Shown: positions 32,795 to 45,481 of the stretch, piece by piece
How the letters are laid out: every line of letters starts with the position of its first letter
How positions within the stretch are numbered: position 1 is the first letter of the stretch
Origin: Liquidambar formosana
Taxonomy: Eukaryota > Streptophyta > Magnoliopsida > Saxifragales > Altingiaceae
Assembly: GCA_039720395.1 (NCBI GenBank)
Contig: CM077832.1
Span: 14,326,966-14,390,965 of the forward strand
Direction: 5' to 3'
DNA: 64,000 nucleotides
Position numbers and translations under genes: made by a program
Notes under the pieces: generated by a model
What the model saw: the letters and a program-made list of their open reading frames with translations, nothing else
The model's database searches: none
What the model was told of the DNA's origin: nothing

Positions 32795-33925
32795 TCATCC
32801 AGAGAGAAAAGTGCTATATGTTGTGGATGAATCTTGGGGTGACCTTGCCGGAGAAGATAGGAAAGGCTTGGGCGGAATTTGTAAGGAGCGAACGCTTCCT
32901 TCCAACATCTCTACCACCTTACTGATGGATGGCCGATCTGATGGATTGGTTTGAATGCACCACAAACTCACTATTATCATCTTCCTTGCAGTTTCTTCTT
33001 CCTCTTTATTCATAACCCCGTACATTTTAAGATCTTCACCTACTTCGATATCCTCATATATCCCGTCCGGGAAATATTTTTCACTAGTTTGAACCACTCC
33101 TACTTCAATATTTTTTCTTCCACCAACCATTTCAAAAACCATCATTCCATAGCTATAGACATCAGATTTATGAGAGACACCTCCAAAGTTTCAACAGAAT
33201 ACTTCTGGAGCAATATATCCAATGGTCCTTCTTGTACCCAGCGTCGACACAATACTCTCTTTCCTTTGGCATAGGTTGGCAAGGCCAAAATCAGAGATTT
33301 TTGGGCAAAAATCTTCGTCTAAAAGAATGTTTTGAGGTTTGATGTCAAAATGCACAATCCTTGTGGTACAACCTCTGTGCAAGTACTCTAATCCTCGAGC
33401 AAAGCCCACTGCAATTTGGTACAACAATTTCCATTCCAAGTGACAATTTGTGTTTGAAGATTCTTTTTCATAGATGAACTTATCTAGAGAACCGTGGGAC
33501 ATGAATTCATAAATCAGAGCTCTTTTAGTCTTCCAATAATAGAAACCCATAAGGGTGACTATATTAACGTGCGAAGTTCTACTCATACTAGAAACTTCAT
33601 TAATAAATTCTTCTCCATTGCCCTTAGACTCCTTTAAGACTTTAATTGCCACAAGACAGCCGTCGGTTAATTTTCCTTTGTACACACAACCGTATCCTCC
33701 TTGTCCTAGTTTATCTCTGAATGAGTTGGTCATTTTCTTGACATCTGAATAGCTATATTGTTTAGGAGCGAAAGATCCGTAGTTCCATATAGCATCAACA
33801 TTCTGATCATTCTTAATTTGTTCCCTTCTTCCACAAGACCATTGCCTCATCTAATGAGCATTCTCTTCTAAGGCTGCAGATTATTACAAAAACAACTATA
33901 ATGCCAACCAAATTGACTGAAACAC
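32795..33925 (-). pseudogene. LRK10L gene 3: kinase exon with a frameshift and a stop
   Basis: Exon 3 begins at 33925 after a GCATTCAG-like acceptor (TGCAG) and encodes the membrane span (VNLVGIIVVFVIICSL). Near 33820-33830 one extra G in AAGAAGGGAAC shifts the frame. From 33850 the kinase frame is open: glycine loop [16 protein letters not shown] lysine, HFDIKPQN (non-RD), DFG and APE. TGA at 33193-33191 then replaces the arginine codon of related copies. The rest (33145-32795) completes the C-lobe and ends STTYSTFLSG. It belongs with the ectodomain at 37297-38057. No full protein is possible. Confidence 0.9.
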
Positions 33926-34130
33926 CTGCATTCAAAGAATGGTATTTAAGTATTCCCTCCCCCCCCCCCCCCCCCCACCCTTTTTGGTGGCTAGATGAAT
34001 TGTATTTAAGTCATCTAACTCAGAAATAGAAGTTATAAATAAATCTTCCAAAGAAATACAACGAGATTGGCTTCCATAAAATGTCAAGGCCATAGAGACG
34101 AATAGGAAGAAATTCATGTGGAATACACAC

Positions 34131-34172
34131 ATATGGCGATTTTCATCAGCAAATTGTTGGTGGAAGGCATTC
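34131..34172 (-). pseudogene. Duplicated exon 2 of gene 3, donor damaged
   Basis: A 42-nt exon like those of genes 1 and 2 (MPSTNNLLMKIAI), with acceptor GTAACAG. Its last base is T, so the donor context is AT|GTGTGT rather than AG|GTGTGT. It is part of a 186-bp tandem duplication with the copy at 34317-34358. Confidence 0.7.
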
Positions 34173-34316
34173 CTGTTACACAAACATAAATCAACTCAGA
34201 ACAGAAAATCCACGAACTATGGGAATTGTTAGTGAAAGTCTAATAATGTATATACAAAACTACTAGTCCTATAATAATATGTTGATATAAGTTATATCAG
34301 CATGTGGAATACACAC

Positions 34317-34358
34317 CTATGGCGATTTTCATCGGCAAATTGTTGTTGGAAGACATTC
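34317..34358 (-). pseudogene. Exon 2 of gene 3, intact borders
   Basis: 42 nt, phase 1 in and out, encoding MSSNNNLPMKIAI between a GTAACAG acceptor and an AG|GTGTGT donor. The length equals exon 2 of genes 1 (21366-21407) and 2 (41887-41928). It links the ectodomain exon to the membrane span. Confidence 0.75.
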
Positions 34359-34529
34359 CTGTTACACAAACATAAATCAACTCAGAATAGAAAATCCACG
34401 AACTATGAGAATTGTTACTAAAAGTCTAGTTATGCATACACAAAACTACTAGTCCTATGACAACATGTTGATAGAAGTTATATCAGCATTTGCATTGGGG
34501 GTTGTATCCCTTGCATTGGTGGGTTGTAG

Positions 34530-35189
34530 ATAGTGGCAGAGCCAAAACTTTGGTTGAGGAGGGCCGAAATTGGATTGATTTTTTAAAAATTTTTTATCTT
34601 AGTTCAAAATGATTTTTTTTTTTTTTTTTTTTTTTGTTTACAATGTTTTTCCTACTTCACAGTCAACTAAAAAGTGAAAATTTTTGAACGAATAATAAGT
34701 TTTTCATATCGATGAACATCGAGAATTGAAACATATAACGATGAAGAGCCAATTTTTTTGCTCAAATCTACTTGTCCATATGAGATGGTAAGTTGACCTA
34801 TCAATCAAAAAATTTATGAAAAGAACAATTGTCTATAATGAATTGATGTGGCAGCTACAATATCATTTGGGTAAGTTGATTTGCACAAAAGATCTAGGCC
34901 ATATAACATTGTTCACTTATATAAATAAAATAAAAATAATTACAATTGAGGAGGGGATGAAAGAAAAGTAATGAAAACAAGAAAATATGGAGCAAAAACA
35001 AAATTTAAACGGGGATAAAATGAGGAAATTTATAAAAGGAAAGAGTAGAAAAATAAATATAAAAGGGGCCAAAAAAATTTGAGTAGGGCCAAATCTTCAA
35101 TTACGAAACAAGTCATAAGTAAAAAATTTAAAAATAAAAAATTAAGCGGCGCCAATCGACCCTCTTGGGTCCTTATTGGCTCTGCCCTT
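34530..35189. mobile_element. hAT-like non-autonomous element in gene 3 intron 1
   Basis: Flanked by GGTTGTAG at 34522-34529 and 35190-35197 (8 bp). The ends share GGCAGAGCCAA in inverted orientation. 660 bp, T-rich and non-coding. Confidence 0.65.
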
Positions 35190-35288
35190 GGTTGTAGGGT
35201 ATATTGGGTTAACGCATGCAAGAAATACGTACAACCCCCAATACATAGTGTAGATGTAACTTAGATCAATATTTTCTCATAGGACCGG

Positions 35289-35290
<2 letters not shown>

Positions 35291-35350
<60 letters not shown>
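35291..35350. repeat. (AT)30 microsatellite
   Basis: Sixty bases of uninterrupted AT in the intron of gene 3. Confidence 0.98.
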
Positions 35351-35353
<3 letters not shown>

Positions 35354-35552
35354 TTATTAATGAAAAGTTGGTATAAAAAATAAAATATATTTATGTTATT
35401 CTTTGTTTTATTATATCTTAATCAATAGTCATCATTTTCATCTTGTTTTATTATGAAATTTTTGACAGTGTCAAAAGTCAACCACATTAAATAAACAATT
35501 CAACAAATTCATGTTCTTAGTACCTATCCGTACTAAAAGAACAAAAAACAAT

Positions 35553-35900
35553 TAGGCTATGTTTAATTAGGCTATATTTGTTATGAGGGAATGAAAGAGA
35601 GATTGGAATAGTGATTTCATTCTCCAAAAAAGCAAAAGTGAATGTTTGGTTGTACAAGGGAATAGAATTACTATTCCTTTATGAGAGTCTATTCACTCCA
35701 ACAGAGGAATAGCCATTTCTTCTCAAACCAAAAGAAATAGCTATTCTCACATTTCAATGAGTAAAAATCATTAAAAATGGGTTTCACCTATGTGTTTTTC
35801 ATTCCATTCTTATCCCTTACCAAATATTGGGATGGAATGTCCATTCTTATTCTCATTCCATTCCATTCCCTCAAACTAAATGCAACTTTAGGCAAATCGA
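35553..35900. mobile_element. MITE-like sequence with GGAATG/CATTCC ends
   Basis: The left part (GGCTATATTTGTTATGAGGG, then AATGAAAG) and the right part (CATTCCATTCCCTCAAACTA, then AATGCAAC) are roughly inverted. It is similar in style to the MITE at 24380. Its boundaries are uncertain. Confidence 0.45.
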
Positions 35901-37296
35901 AAGAGATGGGCATTCTATATGGGCATGCCTACATTCTTAGTATATTAGTAGTGATACTATTATATGCATTAGGAGGTGACTTATTATAATATGATGTATT
36001 TAGATGAGTCTTTTACTTAGTAATCACATATTTTAATAATATTAAGACTAAATCACATGGTTAAAGTTAACCATGCAGGTGCCAACCTAGTTGGGATGCT
36101 TGATGCACATTTTTATTAAAATAAAAAATCACATATAATAATATAACATTTCCCCAGAAAAATGATCCTTTCATTTATATAATATTCTAAGAAATCTTCC
36201 ACTCATTGACTTGCTCTATCAATCGTTATTGTATTCCGTGGGAAACACAAATCTCAGTTATTTTTTGGTCCAAAGAGGCAAAGAGAAATAGAGATGCTGA
36301 AGGACAACAACAAGCGTATTTGTCGCAGCTTTTTCCAAAAGTGTGCTTTTTTATTTTTGAAAATTTCAATCCAATCCAATTCGTACACTAGGCTGAGGAT
36401 TTTTACTTTTATTTTTATTTTTTGTAAACTTTTATTTATTAAAGAGGCACTCTTATTTTTCTGTGTAATGATAATACGGTCACATGATATCACGAATTAG
36501 TGGGAGAGGAGCAAAAATATTTAGTTTGACATTCCTATTTTACTCCACTTCCATTGATTTTTGATACCAAATTAGCCGTGTCATAATTGCATATAAGTTT
36601 TTCTCCTCTTTATGCGTACATACTACCTAAGCTAAGTAAGTAGTTTTATTTGGGTAAACTTATACGCACAGAAGGTTGAATGGCTCCAATGTGATGTTCT
36701 AGAAGCAATTATATAATTCATTTGATGTGGAGATTGTGGTCAGCTAATGTTACATGACCAATTTTCATGATATATCATAATGGAGCCATTAGAATAAAGG
36801 GCATATTCGGCATTCAATCAGTAAAATATCACAAAGGGCAATTGGGGAATTCCAAATTAAATTCACCAATTCCCCTGGGCAATTTTCAACTACAGCTAGA
36901 CTACGTGAACTTGTGAAGATGTGAACTCTCAAATGGCAAGGTCCATTATCCTCCGCATCCAAACCTTGAGCTTATGAGATAAATGAAATAATCTGTACCA
37001 GAGCGGGTCTGCTGTCCCACTGTGTTCTATTGTGTGAACCAAATACTAATTTTAATTGGTCCACATTAGAATGCTTAAACGTAACGGAGTCAGAAATTAG
37101 ACTAAAGATCGATTTGGGAAATCATATCAGCATTTGATAAGAAGGAAAAGAAGGGCATCCACTGGGTACTAGCAAATGAATTTATTCAATCATCCCCAAA
37201 CAAAGCCAGGAAACGATACAGCGTCCACTAGTACCAAATTAAACATCATCTACGGAGTAGTACCGAGTATACGGAGTAACAAGAAAATGGACATAC

Positions 37297-38057
37297 CTGC
37301 TGAGAATGGAGTTCCTCCACACGTGTTCACATAATACCCATTTGTGCAATAACAAATGAATGCACCGTAAGTCTGGTTGTACCCGCACTGCCCACCGGAA
37401 TTGGCACATTGGTCACACAAAGCATTATTCGCAACCCATTGTAATTCAAACCCACCATTAAGAGCTGCAGTTAGATTTACTGCAGCTGTCGCCTTTCTCT
37501 AGAATCTGAGCTGCTGTTTGGGAAATCGGTACAACGACGCTGTTACTGCAAGACACGGCAGCAGATGGACTAGTGCTGTTCCTTATCAAATAGTAACCGA
37601 TCGAATCAGTACCGTTTATGCTGCAAGAAAAATTATTAGTACTGCTAAACCCTTGTGATATCGTTGTGCAACAATAGTAGTATAGCGTCAGGTTTTGAAT
37701 CGTCGAACTATAACTAAAAACGTTGAAATCCAAAGTGGTGTTAACCAGGTACTGGGGACAAGCAGTGTTCCAGTAATCCACTCTAGCAACTCTGAGAGTC
37801 TGTGATGTGTTGTCGATGCTAAGGACGCGGTAGTTGGTTGTCCCACTTGTAATCTGAGGGGCATCACCCTGGCAATTAAGCTCAAACCCCGGGTAGCCAC
37901 AGTTTTCCGGCCGGCCTTCTCCCCAAAAGGGATAAATGATATTGATGTTGGCGCACCGATAGGAGCTGTTGCAGTTTTGGCAATACTCCTCGTCGACACA
38001 CAAAGACGCCGGAACTTGGATCAAGATGAAGATACCGATCACGAAGAACGGAAACAT
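37297..38057 (-). pseudogene. LRK10L gene 3, exon 1: ectodomain with a frameshift
   Basis: The ATG at 38057 begins a signal peptide (MFPFFVIGIFILIQVPASLC). A GUB_WAK domain follows (CANINIIYPFWGEGRPENCG, GFELNCQG), then the WAK-associated region with QCGYNQTYGAF. The frame shifts by one base near 37490-37500 (GAGAAAGGCGAC). The exon is 761 nt, one more than the 3n+1 needed for its phase-1 donor (GTATGT at 37296), which independently supports a one-base insertion. Downstream exons are at 34317-34358 and 33925-32795. Confidence 0.85.
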
Positions 38058-38078
38058 AGTTGGTAACAGACGGGGACG

Positions 38079-38121
38079 CTTTTTTTTTTTTTCTTTTTTT
38101 TTTTTTTTTTGTTTTTGAGAG

Positions 38122-38153
<32 letters not shown>
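38079..38153. repeat. Poly-T tract and (GA)n microsatellite upstream of gene 3
   Basis: About 30 T with a C and a G, then GAGAGAGA repeats to 38153. On the gene's strand this is a CT-rich stretch just upstream of its ATG, a common 5' UTR or promoter feature in plants. Confidence 0.9.
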
Positions 38154-38154
<1 letters not shown>

Positions 38155-39085
38155 ATTGAACTACAATTTTAGAAGTACATATTTGAAAAAACAAACCTGA
38201 CCAATTCAATAGTCATACCGACTTAGTCAAATTTTCGGAAGCAGAGGGTGAAAAGAGAAGCTTCATATCGATTTCCATTTTTTAAAAAAATATATATTTA
38301 GTTTATTATACTGGAGGACTCAAAACCGCAGCGGCTCAAGCTATTCAGATTTCATCCTTCTTGGTATCAACTGAGGCTCGTTGATTTTCTATTTAATGAT
38401 ATATTTGATAAATCATATTAAATCTGAGTACCAGCCTAAGCAGACCTGCGATACCGTTTTTCTGAGCCCCTCCTTCTGTCTGGACTCTTTGACTAGGCAT
38501 TTAGGTAATCGGTGTGTATCCTATTTTCCTAATCTCTATTTTTTGTTCTTCAGAAATTAATCATACTTTAAATTTAGAATGATCAATTTTAAAATTAAAT
38601 GCGGTAAATTAAATGTCCATCCTAAAAGGTTATGTTTCTTGTAATTAATGAATATGAATACAATAGACTTAGCAAGAAAAAAAAAAAGTACAATTATACA
38701 AATACAATTGGACGAGATTTACACGAGTAGCGGAGGTAGAAAATTACTCTTTTTGGGTCAAGACTAATGATAAATATTTTCTAAAAAAAAAATTCCTTAA
38801 AAGCGTATGGGATTTTGTTCTTTAACTTCGTATAAGGTAAAAAATTAATTATAACAAATAATAGGACCGAACTTATCCATTTTTAGGATCGCAAAAATTG
38901 CTAGAGGGTCAAAATAGCATTTTTTAAGAGGTAAAATGAAAAGTTGGAAGGGTCAAATTTTAGATACTTAGAATTTAGTACAAGGAAAAAAAAAAAACAA
39001 AAAGGAAGGTAATAATAAGGAAGGTCAATTACCCTCCATTGACCCCTCACTTTACCCCTGATTTACACCATTCGAATGGTGGGTC

Positions 39086-39721
39086 TAGGGCTGCAAACGA
39101 GTCGAGCCGAGCCGAGTTTTGGAGTGTTTAAGCTCGGCTCAGTTAAAAGCTTGTTTATTTATAAACGAGCCGAGCTTTAAACGAGCTTAATTTATTGTGT
39201 TCAAGCTCGGCTCATTAAGATTTAGAAAAGCTCAGGCTCGGCTCGGCTCGGCTCGTTTAACTAAACAAGCCGAGCTTGAGCTCGAGCTCATGTTCAAGAT
39301 TGGTTTGATCTCGCGAATGTGAGTTTTAAACATTAAGATAAAAGTACACAGACCTTAAAAATCTTCCTTGGATAAGTACAAGATATAACTACTAAGGAAG
39401 TATTATCTCTTTCATGTTAATTGGTCCACTTAGCTAAGAGAAACCAAAAATAAATTAGGGTATTTATACAAGCCCCTTAATGAGCCTACTAATAAGCTAT
39501 TTTACGAGCCTTTTAACAAGCCTATTTACGAGCCCTTAATAAACTTGTTCACAAACATAAACGAGCCGAGCTATGGTCTGCTCAAGCTTGGCTCGTTTAA
39601 TAAACGAGCCTTGTATTCAAGTTCAGGCTTGGCTCATTTATTAATCAAACGAACTCGAACGAGCTTTTATCGAGCTTGTTCACGAGTTGTTCACGAACGG
39701 CTCAGTTCATTTGCAGCCCTA
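39086..39721. mobile_element. hAT-type non-autonomous element (MITE) with exact 8-bp target duplication
   Basis: GGTGGGTC at 39078-39085 and 39722-39729. Ends TAGGGCTGCAAAC and, inverted, TAGGGCTGCAAAT. The interior is full of subterminal GAGCCGAGC and AAGCTCGGCTC motifs in both orientations, like clustered transposase-binding sites. 636 bp, no ORF of note. Confidence 0.85.
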
Positions 39722-40491
39722 GGTGGGTCCGTGATCACATGGGGCCTACCAGCCTTCAATAGTAAAGTCCCGAGGGACATTATTATATATATTTATATAA
39801 TTTTGTAACAATTGATATAATCTTCTCTTACCCCTAATCCCTAAATATTAATAAGTGTGTATTAATGCTCTTTCGTGAGCTTGAATTTGAAATCTCTCAC
39901 TTAACAAGTGGGTCAAATGCTACTAAACTATTATATTATCAATTATTTCTTATAATATTTGGCAAACATCGATATTAATTCCTTTTAGAAAAACGAAAAG
40001 GAATTATTTTTCAACCATACAGCATATGGTACTCAATCACACACATATGGGTACGAAAAATATAATGCAAGCACTCGCTCTAAAAGATTTATTTTAAAGC
40101 TGGATATAGCGAAATCCTTGATATCACGAGTACTCATAATTCCCCATTCGCATCTCTACCTTTGAAACCCCCATACATGCTAACATGAAAAATGGAGAAT
40201 TACTAATTAATATGACTGAAAATCACTCACGTGCAACCAAACGCTTCTTGGGGCCCTGATGACAAACTTTAGCATTTTCAAAATTGAACACTGCTTTTTT
40301 ATATGAAATTAATTTCACAGTTCTTATATAATTATGCAGCCCAACTGAGCTAGAGGATGACTTCAGGAGCAACAAAAGACCTTTCCATGCACATATCTCT
40401 TAAATCAAATTACACTTGGCCTTTGGAGTAACTTATTGAAGTTCAAATGCACATCAGACGGTTTAGCTTAGAGTCTAATACCCTGTTTCCC

Positions 40492-40522
<31 letters not shown>

Positions 40523-40559
40523 AGAAAAAGAAAGAAAACCTCTTCTTGCCCAATTTTTT
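39722..40559. other. Intergenic, downstream of gene 2
   Basis: AT-rich with an A run at 40490-40519. No gene seen. Transcription termination of gene 2 on minus is expected here, but no clear signal stands out. Confidence 0.5.
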
Positions 40560-41928
40560 TTATGATAATGATGTTGTGGAAGAATGGAGGGGTGACCTTG
40601 GAGGAGAAGACAGGAAGGGCTTGGGTGGAATCTGCAAGTCTTGAAGGCTTCCTTCCAACATTTCCACCACTTTAGTCATTGATGGTCGATCTGATGGATT
40701 GGTTTGAATGCACCACAAACTCACCAAAGTCATCTTTCTTGCCATTTCTTCTTCCTCTTCTGTCATAGCCCGGTGAAGTTTCAGATCCTTGCCTTGCTCG
40801 AGAGGCTCATAGATCCAATGTGGAAAATATATTTCACTGGTGTGAGAAACTCCCGGATCAATATTTTTTCTTCCTCCAACCATTTCAAGAACCATCATTC
40901 CGTAGCTATAGACATCAGACTTGTGAGAGACTCCTCCAAAGTTTCTACAAAATACTTCTGGGGCGATATAGCCAATAGTTCCTCTTGTGCCTAGCATGGA
41001 TATAACACTTTCTTTCCTTTCGCATAGTTTAGCAAGGCCAAAATCAGAAATTTTGGGACAGAAGTCTTCATCAAGAAGAATGTTATGAGGTTTTATGTCG
41101 AAATGCAGAATCCTTGTATTACAACCTCGGTGTAAATACTCTAGTCCCCGAGCAATCCCAATTGCGATTTGGTATAATGTTTTCCATTCCAACTGACGGT
41201 TTGTATTTGAAGATTTTTTATCATATATGAACTTATCTAGTGATCCATTGGGCATGAATTCATAGATCAAAGCTCTTTTAGTCCTTTGATAACTAAAACC
41301 CAAAAGGGAGACTACATTAACATGGGAAGTTCTACTAATGCTGGCAACTTCGTTAATAAATTCTTCACCATTACCTTTGGATTCACTCAAAACTTTCACT
41401 GCCACGTGACGGTCATCGGATAGCTTTCCTTTGTAAACACCACCATAGCCTCCTTGACCTAATTTCTCTCTGAAAGATTTGGTCATTTTTTTAACATCTG
41501 AATAACTGTACCTCTTGAGAGTGAGAGATCCATGATTCCGTATAAATGCCTCAACATCTTGTTCAATTTTCGTTTCCTTCCTCCAGAAGACCATTGCATT
41601 GCTTGATATGTGCTTTCGTTTAAGGCAGCATGTAACTATAATGCAGGCAACTATAAACCCCACCACACCTGTATGCATAAAACAAATGTAAGCCATTTTC
41701 CAGACTGCTATTGTAAAAAAGGTAGAGCCTCCATGCATGTGCTGGAGTAGGCCGTAGTAATTATAAGAAGAGTTGATTTATCTGAATTTTTTCATGAAAG
41801 TGTATATACAAGTTGCTTTCTCAGCAACAAAGGCCAAACTGAAACAAGTAAAAGAAATATGACAGTTTTGAGTATATATATAGTACCTATTAGAAGTTTC
41901 CGCTTCAAATCGATCTTGGAACCAAGAC
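40560..41928 (-). CDS. LRK10L gene 2: exon 2, membrane span and full kinase exon
   Basis: Exon 2 is 41928-41887 (42 nt, LGSKIDLKRKLLI). Exon 3 runs from 41668 to the TAA at 40562-40560 (about 369 codons): membrane span VVGFIVACIIVTCCL, juxtamembrane region, then a Ser/Thr kinase with glycine loop GQGGYGGVYKG, lysine in VAVKVL, HFDIKPHN catalytic loop (non-RD), [11 protein letters not shown], and the C-lobe end WCIQTNPSDRPSM. All kinase motifs are present and the phases agree (1 and 1). It pairs with ectodomain exon 57145-57898. It should act at the plasma membrane as a cell-wall or defence receptor of the LRK10L-2 group. Non-RD kinases are often linked to innate immunity; the ligand is unknown. 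Confidence 0.92.
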
Positions 41929-42866
41929 CTGTTACACAACCATAATACCGAATTAACTGAAAAATAAGTATTGTAAATTAGCTTTGATCATTTAGATTGA
42001 GGGACACATTCAGAAGTATTGCCCGAAAGCATGAGTGGTTGTGTTACTAGAGCCTTGCATGACAAACATAAACAACGAAGGTAGTAAGGAATAATCAATC
42101 AAGATATGCTCATGGGATGATCAATCAAAGCGTGGTTGTTACAAGGACCATGTCAAAAGACTTTGTAAGAAATCAAATATGGTTCAATTTGAGGACTACC
42201 ATAATTCAGTGCTCCAAATTGTGTGTGGGCCGGGGGCATGTTGATTTTAGTTTTTAAGCCCAAAATTGGGAACCGTGGTGGTCATCATCTCAGTGGTCCA
42301 TGTCCATCAAAGAAAGACAATCTGTTCGGTAAATTAATCACATCATACGGTACAAAATATCAAAACCATGTTTCACACACTTGGGATTCATGTACAGATT
42401 ACCTTTAAAAGCTATTCTAATAATGAAAACAATGAACAATAAAATGTTGCACTTTCCAAACATAAAGATGGCTACGAATAAGAGCTAAACAATTCGATCA
42501 ATTGATAAAAAATTCAATAGATGTCTCTTATCTTGTGTTACGTGTCTACATTTTGGTGTCTTTTTTTGGAGTATCTCATTTTACCTGCTTGTTTTGTAGG
42601 AGAAAAGAAGAGGGGTATAAAACTTTAATTTTTCATTGGAATGTAAACAAGAATGAGGTAAAACACTTAAAATTGGACATTTATTAACTACATTCTCAAC
42701 GAAATCTTCTCACTTATTGAGCATCTTTATTTAGTTGTTGTTAAGCACGAACTAAGAGAGGTAAACAACATGGCGATTGGCTAGCTTGCTAAAGATGGCA
42801 TTGGCAGATTGGTTCCTTTTGTAGTTTGGCTGTAACATGGTTGGCAGGGTTTCTAGATGTTGTTGC

Positions 42867-44120
42867 TGTAACACCCTCGATATTTATTATATGTTAATTT
42901 GAAATTACGTTGGGGTTGAATTTTATTTGAAAAAAACATATATTATTTATGTGAAATAAGATTTATTATTATTATACATGCATTGGGTTGGATCATCTTA
43001 TTGGGCTTAGAATTTCTTAATGGGCTTTAAGAATATTTGGGCTTGGGAAAAATATGAATTGGACCCTTTTAACGGACTTTGAGAAATTACATGAAGAATC
43101 TAGTAGCAGTATACTCTCCACACTCTCCACTACCGACTTAACATATGAATTATTTTATTATCTTTATATAATGGGAGGCAGTGGACATTGTACTTGGAGG
43201 ATTCTTGAAGCTGTATATATATAAACTTTATAATATGGTATCATATTAAAAGCTAGTGAGCCCATGTGAAGTATGGGAAGCATATCTTTGGCACCGACTT
43301 GTCCTCTATCCTATATATATACCCATTACTTCTAAGCAAGAGTAATATGGGAACAGGAAAAAGAGAGAAGGGTGAGCGGAAGACAGAGTACAGCAGATAA
43401 GGAGAGAAAGATAGAACGAGAAGGAGAAGCCAAGAGAGTGATGGAGGGCTCTGACGTCTGCGAGCATGGATTTTGTATTTTTTGATCTGATTTATTCGTC
43501 TACAGTTGTGGTTTTTCATTTTATTCATTCATTTTTGAGGTAGGAGGTTTAATTCTTATTCAATAAGTGATGCTTATTTTGATACATACATTGAAATTTG
43601 ATTTGGAGTGGGTGATAAATATTGATAATGATATTATTTGATGTCATGAATTATAATGGTTGATTTATTGAGGTCAATATATTTGAGAATTGAATTGTTA
43701 TTGATCGTGGGGTTATATTTGAGATGTATGATTTGAAATTTGTATTATTGGACTTATCTATTATTTTTATATAAATACGTGTATTGCCTGTAATGTTTGA
43801 AACATTATTTATTGTATAAGAATTAGATTTCTTACTGAGCAGTTGTTGTTCACCCCAATATATTTTCAGGTCACTATCGTTAGAGGCACGTGATAGAATT
43901 GGGGTCAAGATTTGAAAAGATTATGTTCATTTATTTTATTTGTATAAGTTGACGTAAGTTTTATTTAATGAATTGAGCAATGTATATTAATGAGTTTTGG
44001 GTTAGCCACTACTTTCCGCAATTGTACAATATTTTATAATTTCAAAGGAAATTTATTTTTGGAGAATTTTATTTTGTTATGGAACTCATAAAATTGAACG
44101 TGTTTTTACGAATAGTTACA
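42867..44120 (+). mobile_element. Solo LTR in intron 1 of gene 2
   Basis: Begins TGTAACACCC and ends AGTTACA, flanked by GTTGC and ATTGC. It is the duplicate of 22209-23480. No coding sequence. Confidence 0.6.
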
Positions 44121-44139
44121 ATTGCTGTGCTTGGCTCGT

Positions 44140-44385
44140 AGATATGTATCCTATGCATTTTTTTTTTTTTCCAGAGCTGGTGTTTTTTCTTTTCTTTCCT
44201 TTCATATGCTTAGTCTTTTGTCTCATCTTGGACTGTGATTGTTTCTGCTTCATTGTTTTCTCGTTTCTGTTGGAGTTGGGGTTAGGGTTGTTTTTCTCTC
44301 CTGATTTTTTTGTATCTTCCTATTCTCTTAATAACATTCTCGGTTTGCTCATAAAAAAAATTAAAAATTAAAAAAATAAATAAAT
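44140..44385 (+). mobile_element. LINE 3' tail, duplicate copy
   Basis: Same sequence type as 23500-23745, ending GCTCATAAAAAAA, but with a shorter internal T run. Confidence 0.55.
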
Positions 44386-44877
44386 AGGACATTCATTCTG
44401 CACTTCGTACTACACAAATGGCTTAATATACTACAAAAACAATGAGGTCTAATCAGGCATGCAAAATGATGTAGGACAAGTGACTGCATATTTCATGAAA
44501 TGGTTGGACCGTCACAAGTCAAAACGCTAATTTGACCCATTTTAAGAGGTAAACCGAATTATTAGTACAAAAATGGATCTAATTTACAAACCCCCAAAAT
44601 AAATAAATTAACCTTTTTGCTCTAGTTGCATGTCTCATCCCAACAAGGGAGTGAGATTTGTGAAAGTCTTGATTTCGACTCCATGTGAATATCTATACGT
44701 GAGTTCCTATGTGGAAGTCTTAATTTCTCACTACATATCCCAACTATCCTCTAGTATATAAAAAGTAGCAGTTCATTTAAGACTACTAATTTGTGTCAAT
44801 CATATTGAGCCACACCATAGGTTTTCTCATCACATATTCCACCTACCATGTAGTATATAAAAGATAGTGATAGATAC

Positions 44878-45481
44878 TGTACGGGGTAAAATCTTTCTCC
44901 CCGAACTACGTGTTGATGATGGAGCTTGTTCCCTCGCCTGGACCTGCAATCACAAGCTTGGAAAATGGGTCAGAGGGTAGGCCAAGGTGGGTTTTGGCCG
45001 TGCCCTCTCCGAAGCTTAAGTCAGAAAGCTGCACTGTGGAGAATGAGGCAAGGAAGAAGATGAATCTCAGAGAATTAGGGTACTGTAGCTTACCAAATTA
45101 GGCTGTATCGTATTCTTTTTATACCCACCTGTACGGACTGACCATGTGAGGTCAGATAACTGCTTGGGTTAGGTCAGATCTGACCATGGTTTGCCCATAA
45201 CCGTCTGACCATAGTTTAGTGACCATGGTTGGCCAGAGAATCGTGGTTTCTTGTAACCGCTGTGTCAGGAATTACAGCTGCTAGGACAGTTTTGGACTGT
45301 AGTAGGATTTGGACTGTAGTATGAGTCATAAGACAGGTGTCTCGAGGTAAAAGCCAAGAACCGAGTTGGGAGATCACGTGCCTTGTAGCGGGTCCCACCG
45401 TGTAGGCCTCCCACGTGTCAAGTGAAGTGTTTTAACTCCTTGCCCCGAGCTGGAACCTCAGTTCAGATATATTTCCACACA
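44878..45481 (-). repeat. 3' LTR of element B-right
   Basis: On plus TGTACGGGGTAAAATC to ATTTCCACACA. The TATA box on minus is at 45123-45117. Upstream of it, in U3, are a perfect palindrome GGTCAGATCTGACC (45173-45186), further TGACCATGGT repeats, a G-box CACGTG (45375-45380) and CACGTGTC (45412-45419). The adjoining inner sequence on minus, TTTGGGGCAAAT, is a candidate polypurine tract. Confidence 0.95.

Larger units (their letters stand above)
41411..44877. repeat. Segmental duplication, copy 2, first part
   Basis: Matches 20888-24246. The second part (56408-59593) continues after the B-right insertion. It includes the duplicated solo LTR and LINE tail. Confidence 0.95.

Noticed and set aside
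44878..45481. A separate solo LTR of element B
   Set aside because: The GATAC duplication, orientation and 604-bp length show that it is the 3' LTR of the complete element ending at 56407.
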